The translations under genes were made by a program, and so were the position numbers. Positions 44,094 through 52,991 of a stretch of 64,000 nucleotides of DNA are shown one piece after another (the stretch's first letter is position 1; every line of letters begins with the position of its first letter). The stretch lies in the NCBI RefSeq assembly GCF_029257255.1, contig NZ_JARICI010000036.1, positions 1 through 64,000 on the forward strand. The letters run 5' to 3'. The notes under the pieces are model-generated. The model was not told the DNA's origin. It worked only from the letters and a program-made list of their open reading frames with translations, and made no database searches. Source of the stretch: Sporosarcina sp. (GTDB lineage Bacteria > Bacillota > Bacilli > Bacillales_A > Planococcaceae).

Positions 44094-44503
44094 TACTCCA
44101 CATCCTCACTGATCCCTAAAATAATCGTTACAACGGTTCCTAGCACCGTCAGCGCGACGCCTGCTTCGAAGATTGTCATGGTACCGATTTCCGTTGCACC
44201 AAAAACAGGCAAATCCACTACCCGTGTCGCCTGCGATAAAAAAGGTACATGAAACACGATAGACAAAACACCAGTGCCGACAGCCAATAAAACACCTAGC
44301 GCCGCTACACGTTTAAAGTCAAAAGGCGTCCCACGGTGAACCGTTTCGATATCGTACACCAAATACAGCAGCACGAATGCCGAAGAAAGTACTAAACCGC
44401 CGATAAAGCCGCCGCCTGGATTATTATGTCCAGATATAAACAGCTCGACACCGAACGTCAAAATAATAAAGAATACAATTTTGGTCACGGTCTGCAAGAT
44501 CAC
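44093..44503 (-). CDS. mrpB: Mrp antiporter subunit B
   Basis: This 136-residue four-helix subunit has the diagnostic GHNNPGGGFIGGLVLSSAFV near residue 25 (20 residues). It is in the usual A-B-C-D-E-F-G order, 1 bp behind mrpA. Confidence 0.95.
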   Translation of the reverse strand: MILQTVTKIVFFIILTFGVELFISGHNNPGGGFIGGLVLSSAFVLLYLVYDIETVHRGTPFDFKRVAALGVLLAVGTGVLSIVFHVPFLSQATRVVDLPVFGATEIGTMTIFEAGVALTVLGTVVTIILGISEDVE

Positions 44504-44504
44504 A

Positions 44505-46919
44505 TCATTTTTCTTCAGACTGATCCGCTCCCTTCTTACGACGCAGCTTCACTAATGAAAAGACCCCAAGTCCGGCGATAAAAAGAACCAAGACTTCAAG
44601 CATCGTATCAAACGCACGGAAATCACCTAGTATCGTGTTGACAACATTCATTCCGCCAGCTAGACGTGATGCTGTTTCATAGTAAATTGAGATGGACGGA
44701 TACAATGAATGCCCCTGCACTAATAGCGCTACTACCGTCACAGCAATCCCTGAAGCTGCCGCGATCAATCCATTACGCCATTTCATTGAGTTAGATTTAT
44801 ATTCAGTACGCCATTCCGGCAAGTAGTAGAAACACAGCAAAAACAAGACAGTCGTCACCGTTTCCACAATAATCTGTGTAAGTGCCAGATCGGGTGCACG
44901 GAACACGACAAATAAAATCGCAATTGAGTATCCAAGCACGCCATTCAAAATGATGGCTGTAATCCGGGAACGCGCAAATAAAATTGCGATACTTGAGCAC
45001 ATCATCACAAAAACAATCAAGCCTTCATTGATTTCAACCGGTGCGTCGTTTGAGAAGTCAAAGATAAACTGCTGAAATCCAACCAGCCCAATCCCAATGA
45101 ATGCAATGAAGATCAGCATAATATAGGCGACATAATCACGGACAGAACCTGTCATATAGGTTCTCGTAACAAGTGTACCGACTCTCTCTCCAAAAGTCAG
45201 AAATGCATTATAGAGCCTGTCGAGAGTCCATTGCAGCATCCCTAACCGATAGACACCTTTCCAGTAGTCGAGGAAATAATAGAGTAAAATACCCGCTATA
45301 ATCACACCTAGCGTCATGAATACCGGCATATTCCATCCATGCCAGACATGAATTTCAGGCACCAGTCCTTCAATCGTTCTGAACTGCGGATACACAGCAG
45401 ACATCGCCGGCCCTAAAATATAAGTGCCAAGGATATTCGGGAAGAAGAAAATCAGTACGACCAGACTTGCAAGAACAAGCGGTGCAATAAGCATTTTAAT
45501 TGGCGCTTCATGTGCGGGACGTTGCCCTGGAAACGGCTCCGGTACTTTCCCAAGAAATGATTGGAAGACAATGACCATACAGTAGATGAACGTAAAGATA
45601 CTGCCAACCCACGCGACAATCGGGAAGAGTAGAGCCAGAGAGTCGAGCGTCAGTAAATTTGCATCTTGAAGAGACAGCATCGCTTCAAAAAATAATTCCT
45701 TACTCAAAAAACCGTTAAACGGTGGAAGACCTGCCATAGAAAAACTGCCGATCAATGCGATTGAGAACGTAATCGGCATAATAGTCGCAAGCCCGCCTAA
45801 TCTTCGAATATTCCGCGTACCGAGCTGATGGTCTAAAATCCCGACAACCATAAACAGTGAACCTTTAAAGGTCGAGTGATTTATTAAATGAAACAAAGCG
45901 GCAAATGTGGCGGCCGTGAACAATGCGGTATGTGCACTTTCAGAAGACGCAAATGCAAGCGATCCAACACCGAGCAAACTCATGATCATCCCAAGCTGAC
46001 TCACCGTTGAGAAGGCGAGCAGCGCTTTAAGATCCGTTTGCTTTACGGCATTCACTGATCCCCACAGCATCGTCAGCAGACCGACACCCGAAACCACATA
46101 GAACCATATTGCATCACCTGCAAATACCGGCGTAAAACGGGCAACCAGATAAATCCCCGCTTTCACCATTGTTGCTGAATGTAAATAAGCACTGACTGGC
46201 GTCGGGGCTTCCATCGCATCCGGCAGCCATATATGAAAAGGAAACTGCGCAGATTTCGTGAAAGCTCCGAGCAATACGAGGAGCATAGCCGGAATAAACA
46301 AAGAATCCCCAGAAACGATCTCCCTCATCGCAATTATTTCACGCAGGCTGAATGTTTCGGTCATTGAATACAGCATCAAAAATCCTGCCAGCATGAAAAG
46401 ACCGCCTGTCACGGTGATCAGCATCGATTTCTTAGCACCATATCTAGATTGCTTCCGGTGATACCAGAATGCAATCAGCAAGAATGACGATATACTCGTC
46501 AATTCCCAAAACACATACAGTACAATCAAGTTATCGGATAATACTACACCGAGCATCGCACCCATAAATAGCAGTAAATATGTATAAAAGCGACCGATCG
46601 CTTCCCGTTCAGACAGATAATATATCGAATAAAAGACAACAAGACTTCCTATGCCTGTTATGAGCAATGCAAAAATCATACTTAATCCATCTAAATAAGT
46701 TGAAAAATAGACACCTGCTGAAGGTATCCAAGGGAAAGTATATTGATAAACAGCATCATCTGAAAGTGAAGGTACTAAACGTAGAAGTAAGATGAAAAGA
46801 AACAGTGGAACCGTCATCACAAACCAGCCAATTCGTCGGCCCGTCAAAAACCTATGTATCAATGGTACTAGGCATGCTGCGATAAACGGCAGAAAAATTG
46901 CCAGCAAGACGGTAATCAA
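44505..46919 (-). CDS. mrpA: Mrp antiporter subunit A
   Basis: This 804-residue NuoL-like subunit has the core pattern TPVSAYLHSATMVKAGIYLV near residue 228 (20 residues) and a C-terminal extension corresponding to DUF4040/MrpB-like helices (VFRAPDLALTQIIVETV near 690). Mrp complexes exchange external H+ for cytoplasmic Na+ (or K+) and matter for alkali and salt tolerance. The start is TTG behind GGGAGGTG. It heads the seven-gene operon and diverges from the Usp-like gene across about 230 bp; I saw no convincing promoter pair for the operon. Confidence 0.95.
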   Translation of the reverse strand: MITVLLAIFLPFIAACLVPLIHRFLTGRRIGWFVMTVPLFLFILLLRLVPSLSDDAVYQYTFPWIPSAGVYFSTYLDGLSMIFALLITGIGSLVVFYSIYYLSEREAIGRFYTYLLLFMGAMLGVVLSDNLIVLYVFWELTSISSFLLIAFWYHRKQSRYGAKKSMLITVTGGLFMLAGFLMLYSMTETFSLREIIAMREIVSGDSLFIPAMLLVLLGAFTKSAQFPFHIWLPDAMEAPTPVSAYLHSATMVKAGIYLVARFTPVFAGDAIWFYVVSGVGLLTMLWGSVNAVKQTDLKALLAFSTVSQLGMIMSLLGVGSLAFASSESAHTALFTAATFAALFHLINHSTFKGSLFMVVGILDHQLGTRNIRRLGGLATIMPITFSIALIGSFSMAGLPPFNGFLSKELFFEAMLSLQDANLLTLDSLALLFPIVAWVGSIFTFIYCMVIVFQSFLGKVPEPFPGQRPAHEAPIKMLIAPLVLASLVVLIFFFPNILGTYILGPAMSAVYPQFRTIEGLVPEIHVWHGWNMPVFMTLGVIIAGILLYYFLDYWKGVYRLGMLQWTLDRLYNAFLTFGERVGTLVTRTYMTGSVRDYVAYIMLIFIAFIGIGLVGFQQFIFDFSNDAPVEINEGLIVFVMMCSSIAILFARSRITAIILNGVLGYSIAILFVVFRAPDLALTQIIVETVTTVLFLLCFYYLPEWRTEYKSNSMKWRNGLIAAASGIAVTVVALLVQGHSLYPSISIYYETASRLAGGMNVVNTILGDFRAFDTMLEVLVLFIAGLGVFSLVKLRRKKGADQSEEK

Positions 46920-47152
46920 CCTTACACCTCCCAGAAAAATTCAATATAAGACACTGCACCCTCTTGACTGAACATCATACGTTATGCATAATGAGACTCT
47001 AAGAAGAGAGTGCATTCACTACTAAAAAGTATACACTACTTTCTCACAAATCGCATACAATGCGTGGTGAGCCATCTGTGGACATCTGGACTAAACTGTA
47101 CAATGATGTATGCTCAACAGTCTTATTGAATATGAAGAGGTGAAGAGTCATT

Positions 47153-47827
47153 ATGGGCAAAATGAAAAGCCGTATGGACGAGAGTATTCTCGTTTGTGTG
47201 TATTACGGTCCAAATGGTGAACGTCTCATTAAAAGAGGATATAAAATCGCGGCAATTATGGATTGTCCGCTGTACATCTTAACCGTCGATGCTGCACCTC
47301 TTGACGAGTTCAACGCAGATAAATCAGATTATATTGATCGCTGGAAAGAGCTTGCGGAAGAACTTGATGTCGAAGCATTCATCATACGCGACGATGAAAA
47401 GCGGCCGACCGCCAAAGTCATCAAAGAAGTTGCACACCAGTACGGAATCACACAAATTATCATTGGCCAGACAGCGCAAAGCCGCTGGGAAGAAATCACG
47501 AAAGGTTCTTTTATGAACGTCTTGCTACGTGAAATTTCTTTCGTCGACTTCCATGTCGTTTCTGTCGAGCGAGCCATCAAAAGTGAAGTCGAAGGGTCAT
47601 TTGAAAAAGGAGTACGCGCCTATCTGACCTCAGATGGCGACGGATACCGCATCAATTTCACCTTATCCAAACATGTACAATATGAAGGGATCTTCTTCAA
47701 AGAAATCGGTACTGACTTCAACAACGGCATTTTCAAATTCATGCAAAACAACAAAATCTGCCAAGTCCAGATCGAAGATGACCATGTCGTCGAGCCAAAT
47801 AAAATACAGTGCAAAACCCACGACTAA
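47153..47827 (+). CDS. KdpD-type universal stress (Usp) domain protein
   Basis: This is a 224-residue protein. Its N-terminal half is a Usp domain of the kind found inside KdpD histidine kinases: SILVCVYYGPNGERLIKRGY near residue 10 (20 residues), then ITQIIIGQTAQSRWEEITKGS near 105 with an altered nucleotide loop. The C-terminal 80 residues (from about SFEKGVRAYLTS) form a separate domain I do not recognise. No kinase or membrane part is present. It is divergent from the Mrp operon; since KdpD senses K+ and Mrp handles Na+/K+, a role in cation status is plausible but inferred. A TACAAT lies about 50 bp upstream of the start. Confidence 0.8.
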   Translation: MGKMKSRMDESILVCVYYGPNGERLIKRGYKIAAIMDCPLYILTVDAAPLDEFNADKSDYIDRWKELAEELDVEAFIIRDDEKRPTAKVIKEVAHQYGITQIIIGQTAQSRWEEITKGSFMNVLLREISFVDFHVVSVERAIKSEVEGSFEKGVRAYLTSDGDGYRINFTLSKHVQYEGIFFKEIGTDFNNGIFKFMQNNKICQVQIEDDHVVEPNKIQCKTHD

Positions 47828-47835
47828 TATCAAAT

Positions 47836-47872
47836 AGCCTGCAGGAGCATCTAAGCTTCTGCAGGCTTTTTT
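47836..47872 (+). terminator. Terminator after the Usp-like gene
   Basis: AGCCTGCAG and CTGCAGGCT form a perfect 9-bp stem around a 14-nt loop, followed by a T-tract of six on the plus strand. Confidence 0.88.
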
Positions 47873-47900
47873 GCCGATACCGTGGCGATACCGCCGTACC

Positions 47901-48046
47901 GCCGCGCCAAAACAGCAGTTAACGATCCAATAACTAGTAACGGCGAACCAAACAAGCAAAGGAACGCACATTAACACTTGCTGAACGAGCCAAAAGTCTC
48001 TTTAACCGAACCAAAGCCCCGAATGAACGAACATTTAGTTTCTCCA
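47901..48046. repeat. Array C: seven units, six on an exact 21-bp period
   Basis: Units begin at 47921, 47942, 47963, 47984, 48005 and 48026, exactly 21 bp apart, with a further unit 20 bp before the first (47901). They start AACGATCC, GGCGAACC, AACGCACA, AACGAGCC, ACCGAACC, AACGAACA and GCCGCGCC. Bases 3-4 (CG) and base 7 (C) are the same in all seven; the consensus is AACGAACCAAA. The array fills the gap between the Usp terminator and the murB terminator and has no open reading frame through it. Confidence 0.85.
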
Positions 48047-48092
48047 AATAAAAAACGGCACAGGATATCTCAAACTCAGACATCCTGCACCG
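48047..48092 (-). terminator. Terminator after murB
   Basis: On the minus strand CGGTGCAGGATGTCT pairs with AGATATCCTGTGCCG (15 positions, G-U included) around a 7-nt loop, then a tract of six T. It begins about 10 bp past the murB stop. Confidence 0.88.
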
Positions 48093-48102
48093 TCAGCTTC
48101 AC

Positions 48103-49023
48103 TTATTCGGAAAGCTCTTCCCCGACAATCTTTACTTCCATCTCAAGATCTATCCCGAAATTCTTCTTCACTTCTTCTTTCACCATTTCAATAGTCTGGA
48201 TATAATCCGCTGCCGTGGCATCTTTTTTATTGACGATAAATCCGGCATGTTTCGTTGATACTTCCGCGCCGCCAAAACCTTTGCCCTGCAAACCGCTATC
48301 CTGAATTAATTTCCCTGCAAAATACCCCGGTGGTCGTTTGAATACACTTCCTGCAGAGGGATATTCTAATGGCTGCTTTGATTCCCGCTGGAACGTCAAA
48401 TCTGCCACAGTCGAATCAATATCCTGCTGGACACCCGGTGTTAACTCGAACTCAGCAGACAGGACATAATAGCCCTCTTCGGTGATGATACTCTTTCGAT
48501 ACCCTAGCTCCAATTCTTCTTTCGACAGCACAAATATTTCGCCAGCATGGTTCATCACAGTCGCTTGCGTAATGATGTCCTTAATTTCTCCTCCATACGC
48601 ACCAGCATTCATAGCCATAGCACCACCAATTGATCCCGGGATTCCACAGGCAAACTCCAAACCTGACAGGCACGCCTTGGCCGCTTCTTTTGAGGCATCA
48701 ATAATATGCGCACCTGCCTCTGCGATCATCGTGTTTCCCTTAATTTCAATCTTATTGAAATTGGCCATGTACAAAACGATTCCGCGTACGCCACCATCGC
48801 GAACGACCATATTCGAACCATTGCCAAGTAATAAAATAGGTATATTGTTTTCGTATCCATAGGTTACAGTTGCTTGCACTTCTTCTATAGTGGCAGGCGC
48901 CACGACTACATCCGCCTTGCCGCCTAAACGAGTTTTAGTGTATTTATTCAGTGGTTCATCCAGCAATAACCAGCCGTCCTTAATTTTCATTTGAAGGTCT
49001 TCAAACCAGCGATGTTTTGACAT
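48103..49023 (-). CDS. murB: UDP-N-acetylenolpyruvoylglucosamine reductase
   Basis: This 306-residue FAD enzyme has the FAD-binding GNGSNMVVRDGGVRGIV near residue 80 and GIPGSIGGAMAMNAGAYGGE near 130 (20 residues), and the catalytic serine region YPSAGSVFKRPPG near 230. It reduces UDP-GlcNAc-enolpyruvate to UDP-MurNAc. It stands alone on the minus strand with its own terminator, apart from the ddl-murF operon 29 kb away. Confidence 0.95.
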   Translation of the reverse strand: MSKHRWFEDLQMKIKDGWLLLDEPLNKYTKTRLGGKADVVVAPATIEEVQATVTYGYENNIPILLLGNGSNMVVRDGGVRGIVLYMANFNKIEIKGNTMIAEAGAHIIDASKEAAKACLSGLEFACGIPGSIGGAMAMNAGAYGGEIKDIITQATVMNHAGEIFVLSKEELELGYRKSIITEEGYYVLSAEFELTPGVQQDIDSTVADLTFQRESKQPLEYPSAGSVFKRPPGYFAGKLIQDSGLQGKGFGGAEVSTKHAGFIVNKKDATAADYIQTIEMVKEEVKKNFGIDLEMEVKIVGEELSE

Positions 49024-49126
49024 CTTTACCCAGTCCTTTCAATTTACCTGCTTCCCCTTACAGGAAAACAATCTTATCCCTCTATTAGTATGCTTGCAAT
49101 CGAGATTTTTGACAAGGAATTTCATT

Positions 49127-49162
49127 TTGACTTTTGACCGATTTTCCATTAGAGTTTACATA
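49127..49162 (+). promoter_or_regulatory. Candidate overlapping promoters of the yceI-like gene
   Basis: Two SigA-like pairs, both with 17-bp spacers, overlap: TTGACT with TAGAGT (49127-49155) and TTGACC with TACATA (49134-49162). They stand 25-35 bp before the GTG start. Which is used cannot be told. Confidence 0.6.
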
Positions 49163-49187
49163 ACTTAAGACCACAGGAGGAGTGTAA

Positions 49188-49709
49188 GTGAATACGTCTA
49201 AAATCAATCATGCCACCTCAACTATCGGTTTTTCAGTTCCGCATATGATGGTATCTACCGTCACCGGTATTTTTAAGGAGTTTACTGGTACAGTAGAGGG
49301 CAATCCGGCAGATTTAGCGAAAAGTTCGGTTCAGTTCCAAGTTTCCGTCGCGTCGATTGATACAGACAATAGAGATCGAGATATTCACCTATGCTCAAAA
49401 GATTTTTTTGACACAGAAGCTTTCCCTTTCATGACATTCATCTCACGCTCTATTTATTGGATGGAGCAAGAAGGGATGTACCGAATGAACGGCGACCTGA
49501 CCCTCAAGCAGACGACAAAAAGAGTGATGTTTTGTGTTACCCCCATCGATTCCGAGAACTTCGAATTTCGTTATGAAGTCGTGGCCAGGATCAAGCGCAA
49601 GGAGTTCGGACTGACTTGGAATCAAGCAATAGAGGCCGGCGGTGTCATGGTTGGAGAAACAATCGACATTCAACTGAAAATTTCCGTAGAGATGAACGGT
49701 TCTGATTAA
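49188..49709 (+). CDS. YceI family lipocalin-like protein
   Basis: This 173-residue protein shows the YceI pattern: HATSTIGFSVPHMMVSTVTG near residue 8 (20 residues), DRDIHLCSKDFFDTEAFPFM (20 residues) and the ending GLTWNQAIEAGGVMVGETID (20 residues). YceI proteins bind isoprenoid or amphiphilic ligands in a beta barrel. There is no signal peptide, so this one should be cytoplasmic, unlike the periplasmic E. coli protein. It starts with GTG behind AGGAGG. Confidence 0.9.
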   Translation: MNTSKINHATSTIGFSVPHMMVSTVTGIFKEFTGTVEGNPADLAKSSVQFQVSVASIDTDNRDRDIHLCSKDFFDTEAFPFMTFISRSIYWMEQEGMYRMNGDLTLKQTTKRVMFCVTPIDSENFEFRYEVVARIKRKEFGLTWNQAIEAGGVMVGETIDIQLKISVEMNGSD

Positions 49710-49723
49710 CTTTATGCCACACG

Positions 49724-49757
49724 AAACAGCAGCCAACGTGAAGTTGACTGCTGTTTT
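49724..49757. terminator. Bidirectional terminator between yceI-like and dsbA-like genes
   Basis: AAACAGCAG-C-CAAC pairs with GTTG-A-CTGCTGTTT (13 pairs, one internal mismatch) around a 5-nt loop, with T-rich sequence to the right. The convergent gene ends 10 bp further. Confidence 0.8.
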
Positions 49758-49766
49758 GTTTATTTA

Positions 49767-50474
49767 TTAGACGTTACAAGATCCATCATCGCACTGGCCT
49801 CCGCCGACTCCACCAAGTACTTGCAATGAAGGCTGAATCCCTTCTTCTTTTGCAATTTTCTCAAGTGCCTCTACAAACGCCTCGGTTGGTTGAGCTCCGG
49901 AAATTGCATATTTTCTATTGATCACGAAGAATGGCACACCCTGTACCCCTATTTCACGCGCTTCATCAATATCTTCCTGTACCTGCTCTGCGAAGTCATC
50001 GCTGTTTAGCATCGCTTTAGTCTGTTCTGCATCCAAACCAACTTCTTTCGCAATCGCAAGCAGTACTTCTTCCGTATCAATTCGCTCACCTTCAACAAAA
50101 TAACCGTGCAGCAAACGCTCTGTTATCTGCGACTCTTTGCCATGCAGCTTAGCAAATTTAGCCAAGCGATGTGCATCCATCGTGTTAGATGTCTTCATTT
50201 TATCGACTTGATAATGAAGTCCCACTGTTTTTGCCTGTTCTTCAATATTCTTCATCATGTTTTCTGCTTCTGCCAGGCTTACGCTATATTTTGCAGCCAA
50301 TCCTTCCAGTAAAGACAGATCAGAAGCGATCGGCGTATTAGGATCGAGCTGGTAAGCTTTATACTCCACCTCAGCTTTTCCTTTTAATCCTGATTGTTTC
50401 AGGCCATCCTCCAAACGTCTTTTTCCGATGTAGCAAAACGGACATACATAATCTGACCACACTTCAATTTTCAT
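49767..50474 (-). CDS. DsbA family thiol oxidoreductase (FrnE-like)
   Basis: This 235-residue thioredoxin-fold protein with helical insert has the redox motif CPFC in WSDYVCPFCYIGKRRL near residue 11 and cis-proline region GVQGVPFFVI near 178. It lacks a signal peptide, as FrnE proteins do, and so acts in the cytoplasm, perhaps in disulfide handling during oxidative stress. The C-terminus is Cys-rich (GGQCDDGSCNV), an additional CxxxxxC that could take part in redox chemistry. Confidence 0.9.
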   Translation of the reverse strand: MKIEVWSDYVCPFCYIGKRRLEDGLKQSGLKGKAEVEYKAYQLDPNTPIASDLSLLEGLAAKYSVSLAEAENMMKNIEEQAKTVGLHYQVDKMKTSNTMDAHRLAKFAKLHGKESQITERLLHGYFVEGERIDTEEVLLAIAKEVGLDAEQTKAMLNSDDFAEQVQEDIDEAREIGVQGVPFFVINRKYAISGAQPTEAFVEALEKIAKEEGIQPSLQVLGGVGGGQCDDGSCNV

Positions 50475-50572
50475 TTATTCCTCCACCTTCCTATATTCTA
50501 TTTTAGATTCAAGAAAACTTGGCAACAATATAAATGCTTGGAAACCTAGAATTTATAGAATGAGGTGTCGGA

Positions 50573-51952
50573 ATGAATGAATCATTATGGCTAGCTACCG
50601 CTTATCCGCAAGAAAAGTATCCTGTCATAGAAGACAATCTCTCGTGCGAAGTATTAATTATTGGCGGAGGTTTAAGCGGAATTGCCAATGCGTATTTCTT
50701 GGCGAAGCAAGGGAAAGACGTAGTATTACTGGAAAAGAACAGTATTTTACATGGGGCGACCGGTAACTCTACCGGCAAACTGACCTCACAACACGACTTG
50801 GTTTACGCCGATTTGATTGAGCAATTTGATTTGGAAAGCGCAAAACAGTATTTCAACGCCAATGAACATGCATTACACCTCGCTCGGTCCTTCGCCGATC
50901 CAGAACAATTGCAGACCGCTCATTCTGTTCTTTATTCGCAGACAGCAGAAGGAACCGAGAAATTGATGCGCGAGAAAAAAGCGTATGAGGAAATAGGAAT
51001 ACCTTTCAAACTGGGAGGCAAAGCAGCCGATTTGCCATTTGACACAGCAAACACCTTGATAGTAGAAGATGAAGCTCAAATTCATCCAGTACGTTTCGGA
51101 CAAAAAATGGCACAGCTTGCAGTGCAGGCTGGCGCCCGAATCTTTGAACACGCGCAAGTTGCTGCTCTCAATACAGACCATCATTACGTCAAACTGTCAT
51201 CTGAAAAAGAAGTACGCTACCGACAGCTGGTTATCTGCTCGCATTACCCCATTGAAGCACTTAAAGGGATGCAGATTCTGAAGCTAGATGTTGAACGATC
51301 CTATATTGCAGCAGCAAAAACAGACAACCCTTTCACTCACCAATACATTTCCACAGATAACCCGAAGCGTTCGATTCGCACAGCAATCATTGACAAACAA
51401 CCCTATCTGCTGCTGTGTGCAGAATCCCATCCCGCAGGCACGGAGAAAGATACGCAGATCCATTATGACCGTATCGCTGAGGATTTGAAGTCAACGTTCG
51501 AACATCCTGACATCATGTATAAGTGGTCTGCGCAAGATCCTTCTACACCTGATCTTGTACCCTATGCAGGTGCCATTTCAGAATCTCTGTCCAATGTCTT
51601 TATTAGTACAGGATACAGGAAATGGGGGCTTACCAACTCCATAGCAAGTGCACAGATTATCACAGATACTATTTTAGGAAAAGAAAATCCGGCAGCTGCA
51701 CTTTATTCTCCGGGACGTACGGACTTTGGCGCTTTATTCAGCCGGGCCCTGATGCTCACCGGACGCACAGTCAAGGAGTTCACGGGCGGTCATATTGCAC
51801 GAACAGATTCACCAATCTGCACACATATGGGCTGCCGCACACGCTGGAATAAAGGGGATCAGACTTGGGACTGTCCTTGCCACGGCTCTCGATTCCGAGC
51901 AGATGGAACAGTACTAGAAGGCCCCGCTACCCAACCTCTTAATTTAGGATAA
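50573..51952 (+). CDS. FAD-dependent oxidoreductase with C-terminal Rieske domain
   Basis: This 459-residue protein combines a DadA-like FAD oxidase domain (LIIGGGLSGIANAYFLAKQG near residue 27, 20 residues) with a C-terminal Rieske domain: CTHMGC near 424 and CPCHGS near 441 give the Cys-His/Cys-His [2Fe-2S] ligands. Such fusions occur widely in Bacillales (YhfW type) with unknown substrate; amino acids or amines are the usual DadA-family substrates. GAGGTG precedes the ATG by 5 nt. It is a single gene with its own terminator. Confidence 0.88.
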   Translation: MNESLWLATAYPQEKYPVIEDNLSCEVLIIGGGLSGIANAYFLAKQGKDVVLLEKNSILHGATGNSTGKLTSQHDLVYADLIEQFDLESAKQYFNANEHALHLARSFADPEQLQTAHSVLYSQTAEGTEKLMREKKAYEEIGIPFKLGGKAADLPFDTANTLIVEDEAQIHPVRFGQKMAQLAVQAGARIFEHAQVAALNTDHHYVKLSSEKEVRYRQLVICSHYPIEALKGMQILKLDVERSYIAAAKTDNPFTHQYISTDNPKRSIRTAIIDKQPYLLLCAESHPAGTEKDTQIHYDRIAEDLKSTFEHPDIMYKWSAQDPSTPDLVPYAGAISESLSNVFISTGYRKWGLTNSIASAQIITDTILGKENPAAALYSPGRTDFGALFSRALMLTGRTVKEFTGGHIARTDSPICTHMGCRTRWNKGDQTWDCPCHGSRFRADGTVLEGPATQPLNLG

Positions 51953-52000
51953 AAAAGACTGCATGGGGACAGTTTTACCGTTCTCCCATGCAGTCTTTTC
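51953..52000. terminator. Bidirectional terminator between FAD/Rieske gene and ppaC
   Basis: AAAAGACTGCATGGG and CCCATGCAGTCTTTT form a perfect 15-bp stem around a 17-nt loop with A- and T-runs on either side, directly between two convergent stop codons. Confidence 0.9.
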
Positions 52001-52001
52001 T

Positions 52002-52928
52002 TTATGAAAGTGCTTCAGTTAATACTGGCACAATTTGTTTTTTACGTGACACAATGCCTTTCAACAAAGCGGAGTTATTATGGAACGATACGTTAAACGC
52101 AGATCCTGCGCGTTCCGCTTCTTCGCCTAATGCGATGATAACCGAATCACTATTAATGATATCCGTCACAACGAATAGGAATAAATCCAGGTTCTTCTGT
52201 TCGATCACTTGTAAAAGCAATTCTTCGAGTTCTGCCTGACGTCCCAGAATGTCCTGCAGATCTACCGCATTGACTTGTGCAATTTCCATTTTGATATCGC
52301 CGAATGAAAATTCTTTTGCATCCAGGCTAACTAATTCGCTAATAGGCGTCGCACTAAGATCTGCTCCCGCTTTCAGCATAGCCAGTCCGTATTCAGCCGC
52401 ATTGACTTCAGCAATCGCAGTCAATTCATCAGCTGCCGCTTGATCCTGCGCCGTAAATGTTGGCGATTTGAATAATAATGAATCGGAAACAATAGCAGAA
52501 AGCATAAGACCAGCAATATTCTTAGGAATCTCTACTCCGTGTTCCTTAAATAATTTATTCAGGATAGTTGCTGTACAGCCTACAGGCTCGGCACGGTAAT
52601 ATAATGGATCATTCGTCTGGAAGTTTGCGATACGGTGGTGATCAATAACCTCCGTAACTTGTACCTCGTCCAGATCATCTACACTTTGCTGTTTTTCATT
52701 GTGGTCTACTAGGATCACTTGTGATACTTCCGGGGATGCTTTTTCAATCAGGCGCGGCGCTTCGAAACCAAATGTTTCTAGGGCATATGCCGTTTCTTTT
52801 GAAATGTTTCCTAAGCGTACCGCTTCTGCATCCACGCCAATCTGCTGCTTCAGATATGCATACGCAATAGCAGATGCAATTGAATCTGTGTCCGGGTTTT
52901 TATGCCCGATGACCAATACTTTTGACAT
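52002..52928 (-). CDS. ppaC: Manganese-dependent inorganic pyrophosphatase
   Basis: This 308-residue family II (DHH) pyrophosphatase has the metal motifs GHKNPDTDS near residue 8, [10 protein letters not shown] near 73, EVIDHHRI near 93, and the substrate-binding SRKKQIVP near 295. It hydrolyses PPi with Mn2+ in the cytoplasm, driving biosynthetic reactions. A GGAGGAAT-type site precedes the ATG. It is monocistronic. Confidence 0.96.
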   Translation of the reverse strand: MSKVLVIGHKNPDTDSIASAIAYAYLKQQIGVDAEAVRLGNISKETAYALETFGFEAPRLIEKASPEVSQVILVDHNEKQQSVDDLDEVQVTEVIDHHRIANFQTNDPLYYRAEPVGCTATILNKLFKEHGVEIPKNIAGLMLSAIVSDSLLFKSPTFTAQDQAAADELTAIAEVNAAEYGLAMLKAGADLSATPISELVSLDAKEFSFGDIKMEIAQVNAVDLQDILGRQAELEELLLQVIEQKNLDLFLFVVTDIINSDSVIIALGEEAERAGSAFNVSFHNNSALLKGIVSRKKQIVPVLTEALS

Positions 52929-52991
52929 GCCTAAATTCCTCCTATTACATTCAGTTCTTCTAAATCGAATACCTATATTCTACCACATTAC

